Source: Frigoriglobus tundricola
GTDB taxonomy: Bacteria > Planctomycetota > Planctomycetia > Gemmatales > Gemmataceae
Length of the DNA stretch: 64,000 nt
Direction of reading: 5' to 3'
NCBI RefSeq assembly: GCF_013128195.2
Contig: NZ_CP053452.2
Span: 6,944,001-7,008,000, forward strand
Part shown: positions 1 to 7,615 of the stretch, in pieces
Layout of the letters: the number at the start of each line of letters is the position of its first letter
Position numbering within the stretch: position 1 is the stretch's first letter
Notes under the pieces: model-generated
What the model saw: the letters and a program-made list of their open reading frames with translations, nothing else
What the model was told of the DNA's origin: nothing
Databases searched by the model: none
Made by a program: the position numbers and the translations under genes

Positions 1-353
1 TACGGAGACGAATCGCGCGGACGGGGCCGGCTCCGGTGCGAAGCCCCTTCAGCGGTGGCCGCTGAGGGCCACCATCGGTTGTCGCTGGATCGGCGCAACA
101 GAGCGTTGTCCGTGTGTTCGCACCTACGGCGCCGATTCGGATCGAGAAGAACTCCTGTTTGGCCATGTGGCGGGCGCGTCCGGCGGCCCGCTGCTTCAGT
201 CGCCCCCGCAAAGGTCCGTCAGAAGTCGCAAACCCGAACCCTTTGGGGCGCCGGAGACCGTAACGGGAGCAAAAATAGGCGTGTCGAGGGCAATTCGTCG
301 GCAGGAGACACGATGATAGAGATGACCGGAGGTTCCGCCCTGCGAGGTGGTTC
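1..353. other. left edge, no gene recognised
   Basis: I see no convincing coding frame here. The only structure is a short hairpin at 54-73, with a 7-bp stem (GGTGGCC against GGCCACC) around a 6-nt loop. It could end transcription of a gene lying left of the window, but it has no T-tract. The remainder is probably the upstream region of the small gene that starts at 354. Confidence 0.4.
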
Positions 354-737
354 ATGTCATCGATCGGTGGCGTCGGTAGCGGGATCTCGCCGTCCGCGCT
401 CCTGAACCTGGTCGAGAGCGCCACGGCCGCGGCCGCGGCCGCGGTCTCGGCGAGCGCTGCAAAGGCGAGCGTGAGCGGCGCCCGCGGCGTTACTCCGGTC
501 GCGAGCGCCCGGCCTTCGGACTCGCTCCACTTGTCGGGGCTGAGCCTCCTGGTCGCTCAACTCCAGCAGTTTCAGATCCAGCACCCGCAACTGTTCCAGC
601 AAGTCATGGTTCACATCGCGGGGCAGCTTTACAGCGCGTCCCTCCAAACCACGGGTAACCCGGCGATCTACCTCTCGAATCTGGCGAACCTGTTCCAATC
701 GGCCTCACAAAACGGTGATCTGTCGGCGATTTCGTAG
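354..737 (+). CDS. small Ala/Ser/Gln-rich hypothetical protein
   Basis: A 127-residue protein I do not recognise. After MSSIGGVGSGISPSALL it has an Ala-rich helix at about 22-38, a Ser/Ala linker, and then a hydrophobic, Gln-rich second half (about 60-115) containing LSLLVAQLQQFQIQHPQLFQ. There is no signal peptide and no membrane segment. The head resembles small planctomycete proteins of unknown function that begin with repeated SxxGxxG. Codon use fits the neighbours and the frame ends cleanly in TAG. It stands alone, upstream of the metallopeptidase gene. The minus-strand frame across the same bases looks like a shadow. Confidence 0.5.
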   Translation: MSSIGGVGSGISPSALLNLVESATAAAAAAVSASAAKASVSGARGVTPVASARPSDSLHLSGLSLLVAQLQQFQIQHPQLFQQVMVHIAGQLYSASLQTTGNPAIYLSNLANLFQSASQNGDLSAIS

Positions 738-876
738 CCCGACGGTGCGGGCCGCACTCACGTGATCGGTATAATCCTCACGGCCCACGCCCGGAGCAGG
801 TGGTCCCGCCGGCGCCGTGCGATCATCCGTTTATTTCGCGGCGAAGCGCACGCGGGCGCCGCGGCAAGGGTTTCCC

Positions 877-1878
877 GTGCTCGTGACACCCGAGATCGAC
901 CGCCAGAACCGTCGCTTTTCACTGGCGGCGAGCGCCGGTGTCGCCGCTCTCGGCGCGGCGGCCGGGTGGCTGTACCCGCCACTTTGGTTCGGGCTGGCGC
1001 TCGCTCCCGTCACCTACTGGTTTCTCCGCCGGCGGTGCCTGCGGCGCCGGGCCGCTGCGCGACGGCCGTTCCCGCCGGAGTGGCGTGACGTCCTCGAACG
1101 CCGGGTCCGGTTCTACAGCGCGTTGGACGACACGCAACAGGAACGGTTCCGTCAAATGGTGAGCGTGTTTCTGGACGAGGTCCGTGTGACCGGAGTCCGG
1201 ACCGACGTGGACGACACCATTCGCGTGCTGGTGGCCGCGGGCGCGATCATCCCGATATTCGGGTTCCACGACTGGGAGTACCACCGACTCGGCGAGGTGC
1301 TGATCTATCCCGGCGCGTTCGATCAGGAGTACCAGACCGAACGGGCGGCCGACGCGAACATTTTGGGGCTCACGGGGCTGGGCCACCTGCGCGGGGTCGT
1401 GATCCTGTCGAAGCAATCGCTTCTCGCGGGGTTCGCGGAAACCGCCGGGGCCGAAAACGTCGGCGTTCACGAGTTCGCCCACCTCGTGGAGCAGGAAGAG
1501 GTGGACCGGGGGCTCCCGCCGGAGGTTCCGGTGGAGGTCGTGCGCCAGTGGGTCGGGTACGTCGCGCGGGAACTCGCCCACCCGTCGAACCGGGGCGTCG
1601 GCATCAGCGATTACGCCTACACGAACGAACACGAGTTCTTCGCGGTGCTCTCCGAGTACTTCTTCGGCTCCCCCGAGGTCCTGCGTGCGAAGGCGCCCGC
1701 GTTGTACGACCTGCTCCGCAAACTGTTCCACCAGGACCCGGCGGCTCTTGCCCGCCACGTGCCCCGTGCGCGCCACCGGGCGCGGCCGAACGGTCCGTGC
1801 CCGTGCGGGAGCGGGAAAAAGTTCCAGGACTGCTGCTTGCACGCACCCGCGAAGCCCGCCCGTGATTCGGAAAGTTAG
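877..1878 (+). CDS. MtfA-like (M90) zinc metallopeptidase with SEC-C tail
   Basis: A predicted zinc-dependent peptidase of the MtfA/DgsA-antirepressor (M90) family. The motif HEFAH is at residues 198-202 and is followed by LVEQEE, giving two zinc-binding His and the catalytic Glu. The family's third acidic ligand is probably in the NEHEFFAVLSEYFF segment about 55 residues later. The N-terminus has a membrane hairpin (about 14-46, Ala/Gly-rich, ending FLRRR). The C-terminus carries a SEC-C zinc motif, CPCGSGKKFQDCC, at about 308-320, which is unusual for MtfA. A GTG at 817 would add 20 residues; I prefer GTG 877 because it follows AAGGG. In E. coli MtfA interacts with the repressor Mlc, but nothing here suggests the partner. 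Confidence 0.8.
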   Translation: MLVTPEIDRQNRRFSLAASAGVAALGAAAGWLYPPLWFGLALAPVTYWFLRRRCLRRRAAARRPFPPEWRDVLERRVRFYSALDDTQQERFRQMVSVFLDEVRVTGVRTDVDDTIRVLVAAGAIIPIFGFHDWEYHRLGEVLIYPGAFDQEYQTERAADANILGLTGLGHLRGVVILSKQSLLAGFAETAGAENVGVHEFAHLVEQEEVDRGLPPEVPVEVVRQWVGYVARELAHPSNRGVGISDYAYTNEHEFFAVLSEYFFGSPEVLRAKAPALYDLLRKLFHQDPAALARHVPRARHRARPNGPCPCGSGKKFQDCCLHAPAKPARDSES

Positions 1879-2015
1879 CGCGCGGGTTACGCGGACGTTG
1901 GTACGTCCGGATTCGGCATATGGATTGCATTTTGTTATGAGACGCCCATCGATTCCTCTATGTGGCGACTCTTATGAACCCCTCCACCGAACCGACAGAC
2001 CGCAAGGTAACCACG

Positions 2016-2183
2016 ATGAGCGCGTGGGCCGAAGTGCTCACCAGGAGTGCTCACAACTCGTTAGACCGTATGGACATGGCTCTGACCCGGGCCGAAGAAA
2101 CGATCGCGAAGGTCCGCGACACGATCACTAATCGCGACCAGGAACTCGGACTACTGACCCATACTCCCATCAAGGACGCGTGA
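2016..2183 (+). CDS. short coiled-coil hypothetical protein
   Basis: A 55-residue acidic, helical protein of unknown function; the middle (HNSLDRMDMALTRAEETIAK) looks like an amphipathic helix or short coiled coil. The frame is open back to GTG 1962 and ATG 1974. I chose ATG 2016 because AAGG stands nine bases upstream and the extension is Pro/Thr-rich. It is followed by a large palindrome, which could terminate it. Confidence is moderate because of its size. Confidence 0.45.
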   Translation: MSAWAEVLTRSAHNSLDRMDMALTRAEETIAKVRDTITNRDQELGLLTHTPIKDA

Positions 2184-2229
2184 GAGTCCGGTCGGTGCGC
2201 TTCTCGACATCCCGGTTTCCGGAACCGCA

Positions 2230-2323
2230 GACGGGCCACGGGTGACGCAGAGAACGTAGTTCAGAAGAAGGTTCACATTGAATTTATTCTGAACCGCGTT
2301 CTCTGCGTCACCCGTGGCCCGTC
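2230..2323. repeat. 94-bp cruciform-like palindrome (CGCAGAGAACG type)
   Basis: Two perfect 27-bp arms (2230-2256 and 2297-2323) enclose a second 8-bp inverted pair (GTTCAGAA at 2259-2266 with TTCTGAAC at 2287-2294), so the whole block can fold into one long hairpin. It separates a small gene from the GH2 gene downstream, both on the plus strand. The GACGCAGAGAACG wording resembles the CACAGAGTCACAGAG arms at 60383-60570. Confidence 0.85.
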
Positions 2324-2436
2324 TTCTTCACGTCTTGTATGGCTTGAGTTCAATGATCGGCCGGACCATCGGTGCTGGTTTGTGGTGACGCCATCTCGGA
2401 TAATCTCCCTGGCTTGTCATCCCGGCTGGAGTTGCC

Positions 2437-5400
2437 ATGAGCCACCTCTTCCCGCACCGCAGGTTCGCCGCGGTCGTCAGCGCCGTTCTCTGTGTCCACG
2501 CTCTCGGGCACGCGGCCGAGCCGGCGCCGTTCGTCTGGATCGAGGCCGAGCAACCCGGTCCCGGGAGCTTTCCCGTTAAACCCGCCGAGGCCGCCCGCCC
2601 CAACTGGCTCTCCGCGGGGAAGTGGGTGTTTTTGAGCATCGATGCGAAGGACGTGGCGCAGCAGGTGCCGGCCGGTGGGGCGGTGCTCAAGTACCCGTTC
2701 GTGGCTCCCACAGACGGCGCCTACGAGGTCTGGCACCGGGCCGGTATGGAGTACGTGCGCAGCCCGTTCGAGTGGCGTGTCGGTGCCGGCGAGTGGGTCA
2801 CGGTGCGCCCGAAAGACCCCAAGTTCCAGACGATCGACCTGATGGAGCTGAGCACCTGGAACGAAATCGGCTGGCTCAAGATGGGCAATCAGGAACTCAA
2901 GAAGGGCGACCACACACTCGAAATCCGCGTTCCGATTCCGAAGGACGCCCGGGGCGGACCGGACCGCGTCCTCTACGCGTCCGACTGCTTCTGTTTGAGC
3001 GCCGGTCGGTTCCACCCCCACTCGAAGTTCAAACCCGGCGAACCCGACCGGGACGCGGCCGACGAGAAGGCGGCCGAGCAGGTCTTCGCGCTCCCGACCG
3101 CGACCGCCGGCGAGCGATCGGCGGTGAACCTGAACGGCGTGTGGGAAGTGTGCCGGCACGACGAAGCCCTGCCCGGTCCGGTTGCCGAGCCGATCGCGGA
3201 CTTCCCGGCCGAGCCCCGGTGGAAGGCGATCACCGTTCCCGGCGACAAGAACGCCACGCCCGAACTCCTCTTCGCCCACCGCATCTGGTACCGGTGCCGG
3301 GTGGACGTGCCGGCCGCTCTCGCGGGGCGGTCGTTCGTCCTCACCTTCCCGCAGAACAGCTTGAACACGACCGTCGCCGTCAACGGCGTCCCGTGCGGGT
3401 TCGGTAAGCACCCCTACGTCCGGTTCGATGTCGACGTGACGAAGGGCATCAAGCCCGGCCAGGTGAACGAGATCCGGGTCGGCGTTCGCGATTACTGGTA
3501 CGGCTACTCGGCGAGCCCCACGAACCCGATGAAGCTGCGCGAGAAGTTCAACCTCCCGCCGGACTTCGCCCGGATGGGGTTTCAGGACCTCGCGTACCCC
3601 CTGTGGGGCTCGCAGCAGTCCGGCATTCTCGTCACCCCGACGCTCACGAGCTGCGGGGCCGTGTACGCGGAGGACGTGTTCGTCAAGCCCTCGACGGCCG
3701 AGAAGCGGCTCGCGGCTGAAGTGACCCTTGCGAACTCCACGAGTGCGGACGCGACCGGCGAGGTTCTCTGCGAGGCCGTGGACCCGAAGACCGGCGCCGT
3801 GGCGAAGGCGCTGCCGGCGCGGCCGTTCAGCGTTCCGGCGGGAAAGGCGCTGTCCGTCGAGGTGAGCGGCGAGTGGACCGATCCCAAACTGTGGTGGCCC
3901 GACGCACCGCACCTGTACGACCTGCGGACCACGACGAAGGTCGGCGGGAAGGTCGTTGACGTGCGGCACACGACGTTCGGGTTCCGCCAGTGGGGGACGG
4001 ACGGGAAGCACTTCACCCTGAACGGCGTGCGCTGGCGCGGGTGGAACGTCGCTTCGTCGAGCGGGACCACCCCGGACGAGTGGCTGGCGTACTACCGCAA
4101 GACCAACCAGACCACCATGCGCCTGAGCGGGGCAACGCAGGGCGGCCCGCGCCCGTTCTTCGGCATGGCGCCGGACGAGGCGCTCGACTGGACGGACCGG
4201 AACGGCGTTCCGGTCCGCCGGTGCGGCATCCTCGACGGCGAGGCCATCGGGTCGATGGCGGTCGAGAACGACCCGGAGCTGAAGAAGCTGTACAAGTCCG
4301 AAATCAAGATGGAGCTGATGAACAACTGGGTCGAGCAAATGGCCGCCCAGGTGCGGGGCGAGCGCAACCACCCCTCGGTCCAGATCTGGTCGATCGAAAA
4401 CGAGTGGCTGTTCATCAACTGCATCAACTTGTACGGCGGGCGGATGGACGAGTTCGAGCGCGAGGTCGTTCGTTGCACGAAGGCCGTCCGGGCGGTCGAT
4501 CCCACGCGGCCGGTGATGACCGACGGGGGCGGCGCGAATAAGAACCAGTCGATGCCGGTTCACGGCAACCACTACGTCGCGCTCGACGCCCCCGGCGGCA
4601 TGACCGCGTACCCCGGGCTCGCGTACCAGCCGCACCCGACGGGCGGCGGGCGCGGGCGCTGGGTGTGGGACGAGAAGCGGCCGCGTTACCTCGGCGAAGA
4701 CCTGTTCTTCACCGGCAACCACCCGGAACTGGCGACCATCGGCGGCGAGGTGGCGACCACCGGGAAGTCCGGCACCCTCCCGGCGTGCGGGCTGTTGCTC
4801 TCGATCCTCCAGCAGGGCTACCGCTGGGCCGAGTACGCGGCGTGGGACTTCTACCTGGGGCCGGGCGACGCCGACGACAGCCAGTGGCGCTACTTCGCCC
4901 CGCGGGTCGCACTGTGCTGGGAGTGGGACTGGACGTTCCCAACGGGCGGACCGGTGAAGCGAACGATCGGGTTGTTCAACGACACGCGCCACGCGGACCC
5001 GATCACCTTCGCCTGGGAGCTGACGGTGGGCGGGAAGCGGGGGGCCGGTGAAACGAAGGCGTTCACGGTCGCGCCGGGGATGCGCGAAGTGGTCGAGATC
5101 ACGCTGCCCGTTCCGACCGTGACCGGGCGGGCCGAAGGCGAACTGATCCTCACGCTGTCCGTCGGCGGCAAAGAGGTGTTCCGCGACACAAAAGCGGTCT
5201 CGATCCTGAACCCGACCCCGGCGACCGTGAGCGACGCGAAGGCGCTCGCCGTCTACGACCCCGCCGGGACGGTGACTGCGGCCCTCAAAGCCGATCATGT
5301 TCCGTTCACCGCTGTAGCGAACCTCAAGACGCTGCCCGAAGCGGCGAAGGTACTCCTCATCGGCCGCGACGCCGTCGACCCGGCCGAGAGCACGTCCAGC

Positions 5401-7491
5401 CGGCTGGCGGCGTTCGCCTCGTCGGGCCGGGCGGTGATCGTGCTGGACCAGGAGCGCCCCCTGAAGTTCCAGGCGCTACCCGCCCAGATCGAGGCCACGA
5501 CCGAGGACGGCCGCGTCGCGTTCCCGGAGGACACGGGGCACCCGGTGTTCCGCAACCTGCGGGACAAGGATTTCTTCACCTGGGGCAAGGACGAGCGGGT
5601 GTACCGGAACGCCTACCGGAAGCCGACGCGCGGGGCGCGGTCGCTGCTCCAGTGCGGCGACACGCTCCGGAACGCGGCGCTCGTGGAAGTGCCGACCGGG
5701 AAAGGGGTAATGCTCCTGAGTCAGCTCCTCATCGGGGAGCAAGTGGAGGGCAACGCCGCGGCCCGGCAACTGCTGTGGAACCTGATCGATTACGCGGCCC
5801 GCTACGAGCAGGTGATCCGGCCGGCGACGACGGTGGTGGGCGGCGCGCCGCTCCTCGCTCAAACGCTCGAGATGACCGGGCTCAAGTCCGCCCCGGCGAC
5901 CGATCCCCTGGCGGCCCTCACGCCGGGCGGGGTCGTGGTGCTCCATGCTTCGCCCGCGAACCTCAAGGTGCTGGCCGAGAACCCGGCGAAGGTCGAGGCG
6001 TTCACGAAGTCGGGCGGCTGGCTCGTCCTCAACGGCCTCACCCCCGAGGGGCTGGCGAGTTACAACAAACTGGTGGGCTGGGACCACGTGATCCGCCCGT
6101 TCAAGCGTGAGCGGGTGACGCTACCGCCCGTGCGCCGGCCGGTGGCGGCCGGGGTCACCGGGGGCGACGTGACCATGTACTCGTCCAAGCGCGTCTTCGA
6201 CTGGACCGAGGGCAACTACGTCGTGGACGACGAGTTCACATTCGTGGTGGATTCCGACGAAATCGCCCCCTTCTGCACGTCGCCGTTCTTCGCCTACGAC
6301 AAGATCGTCAACGGGTTCACGAACGCCGACGGGTGGCCGCTCGTCATCAACTTTCCGCTGAACAAGGACCGCTCGCCGTCCGACGTGGTCATCAACTTCC
6401 CGCGCGAAGAAACGGTGACCGAGTTCACGTGGATCGGGAACACCAACTACTGGCCGCAGACGAAGATCGAACTGATCTTCGACGGGGACACGAAGGACGT
6501 TCGCTCTTACGACGTGAAGCCCAACGGCGACCCGCAGGTGTTGGCGGTGGCGCCGGCCCGCAAGGCGAAGCAGATGACGCTCCGCATCGCGGGGTGGCGG
6601 GAGGTGCCCGGCAAGGGGCCGCTCATCGGCATCGACAACATCTATATTAAGGTCCGGCGCCCGGCGGAGTTCTACGAACGGGTGAAGCCGCTCGTGAACG
6701 TCGGGGGCATGATGGAGTACCCGCGGGGCGCCGGCGGGATCGTGCTGTGCAACCTGAACTTCAAGGCGACCGAAGAGGTGCCGCTGAACGCCGACAAGAA
6801 GCGCGCGATCCTGGCCGCGGTGCTGCGGAACCTGAACGCCCCGTTCGCCGGGCGCACGGTGATCGCCGGGGCGAACCTGGAGTACCGGGCGCTCGATTTG
6901 TCCCAGCACGCGACGGCGTTCCGCGACGACAAGGGCTGGTTCGGGGACAAGAAATTCACGTTCCGCGACCTGCCGACGGGCATACAGACGATGGCCGGCG
7001 TGCCATATGACGTGTACGGGTTCGCGACCTCGCCGGTTCCGACCGTGGTGGTGCTCGACGGCCCGGGCGTGCCCGGGAACTTGCCGAAAGAGGTGAAGGG
7101 GATTCCGGTCAATCGTAAGGCCGACGCCGTGTTCTTCTTGATGGCGGCGCGGATCGACCGGCGGCGCAACCCCAACGAGGTGAAGAACGGGACGAAGCTC
7201 GAACTGGCCCGGTTCGTTGTGCGGTACGCGGACGGGAAGGTGGACGAGGTGCCGGTGTACGCCGAACTCCAGATCGAGAACTACCCGCAGAAGACGCCGG
7301 CCGCGGTGCCCGGCGCCCAGACGGCCTGGACGCGGCCCTATGAGGGTACGGACCAGTCGGCGGTGGCGTACTCGCTCCAGTGGACGAACCCGCGGCCGGA
7401 CGCGGAGATCAAGAGCATCGATCTCTTACCGGGCAAGGACAAGGCCGGCGTGCCGGCCCTGCTCGCCCTGACCGCGGCCTCGGCCCGATGA
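2437..7491 (+). CDS. secreted multidomain GH2-type glycoside hydrolase
   Basis: A 1684-residue exported protein. A signal peptide (about 1-27, ending GHA) leads into a carbohydrate-binding-like domain (WIEAEQP, about 32-190). A GH2 sugar-binding jelly roll starts at GVWEV (about 234), an Ig-like domain follows, and a TIM barrel begins near FTLNGVRWRGWN (about 525). WSIENEW at 651-657 places the probable acid/base at Glu656, the classic NE pair of clan GH-A. The nucleophile is uncertain; Glu residues in YLGEDLFF or IGGEVATTG are candidates. The second half adds an amidotransferase-like beta-helical domain and a galactose-binding-like region, making it much longer than ordinary GH2 enzymes. The substrate is unknown; plant or algal polysaccharide is plausible for a planctomycete. 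Confidence 0.8.
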   Translation: MSHLFPHRRFAAVVSAVLCVHALGHAAEPAPFVWIEAEQPGPGSFPVKPAEAARPNWLSAGKWVFLSIDAKDVAQQVPAGGAVLKYPFVAPTDGAYEVWHRAGMEYVRSPFEWRVGAGEWVTVRPKDPKFQTIDLMELSTWNEIGWLKMGNQELKKGDHTLEIRVPIPKDARGGPDRVLYASDCFCLSAGRFHPHSKFKPGEPDRDAADEKAAEQVFALPTATAGERSAVNLNGVWEVCRHDEALPGPVAEPIADFPAEPRWKAITVPGDKNATPELLFAHRIWYRCRVDVPAALAGRSFVLTFPQNSLNTTVAVNGVPCGFGKHPYVRFDVDVTKGIKPGQVNEIRVGVRDYWYGYSASPTNPMKLREKFNLPPDFARMGFQDLAYPLWGSQQSGILVTPTLTSCGAVYAEDVFVKPSTAEKRLAAEVTLANSTSADATGEVLCEAVDPKTGAVAKALPARPFSVPAGKALSVEVSGEWTDPKLWWPDAPHLYDLRTTTKVGGKVVDVRHTTFGFRQWGTDGKHFTLNGVRWRGWNVASSSGTTPDEWLAYYRKTNQTTMRLSGATQGGPRPFFGMAPDEALDWTDRNGVPVRRCGILDGEAIGSMAVENDPELKKLYKSEIKMELMNNWVEQMAAQVRGERNHPSVQIWSIENEWLFINCINLYGGRMDEFEREVVRCTKAVRAVDPTRPVMTDGGGANKNQSMPVHGNHYVALDAPGGMTAYPGLAYQPHPTGGGRGRWVWDEKRPRYLGEDLFFTGNHPELATIGGEVATTGKSGTLPACGLLLSILQQGYRWAEYAAWDFYLGPGDADDSQWRYFAPRVALCWEWDWTFPTGGPVKRTIGLFNDTRHADPITFAWELTVGGKRGAGETKAFTVAPGMREVVEITLPVPTVTGRAEGELILTLSVGGKEVFRDTKAVSILNPTPATVSDAKALAVYDPAGTVTAALKADHVPFTAVANLKTLPEAAKVLLIGRDAVDPAESTSSRLAAFASSGRAVIVLDQERPLKFQALPAQIEATTEDGRVAFPEDTGHPVFRNLRDKDFFTWGKDERVYRNAYRKPTRGARSLLQCGDTLRNAALVEVPTGKGVMLLSQLLIGEQVEGNAAARQLLWNLIDYAARYEQVIRPATTVVGGAPLLAQTLEMTGLKSAPATDPLAALTPGGVVVLHASPANLKVLAENPAKVEAFTKSGGWLVLNGLTPEGLASYNKLVGWDHVIRPFKRERVTLPPVRRPVAAGVTGGDVTMYSSKRVFDWTEGNYVVDDEFTFVVDSDEIAPFCTSPFFAYDKIVNGFTNADGWPLVINFPLNKDRSPSDVVINFPREETVTEFTWIGNTNYWPQTKIELIFDGDTKDVRSYDVKPNGDPQVLAVAPARKAKQMTLRIAGWREVPGKGPLIGIDNIYIKVRRPAEFYERVKPLVNVGGMMEYPRGAGGIVLCNLNFKATEEVPLNADKKRAILAAVLRNLNAPFAGRTVIAGANLEYRALDLSQHATAFRDDKGWFGDKKFTFRDLPTGIQTMAGVPYDVYGFATSPVPTVVVLDGPGVPGNLPKEVKGIPVNRKADAVFFLMAARIDRRRNPNEVKNGTKLELARFVVRYADGKVDEVPVYAELQIENYPQKTPAAVPGAQTAWTRPYEGTDQSAVAYSLQWTNPRPDAEIKSIDLLPGKDKAGVPALLALTAASAR

Positions 7492-7615
7492 CCGGCCCCG
7501 CTCCGGCGGGGAAGGTCGCCGGACGTCGCGCTTCGTGACGTGAAGGCGAGTGAGGGAGTTTCGCCCCCCCTCACAACGCGCGGATTTCGCCGCGGCAGCG
7601 CAGACCGTTCGCCTT

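Noticed and set aside
2350-5298. Very long minus-strand open frame opposite the GH2 gene
   Set aside because: Its composition (Arg/Val/Gly-rich, no motif) is what an antisense frame of a high-GC gene gives; the plus strand has clear domains.
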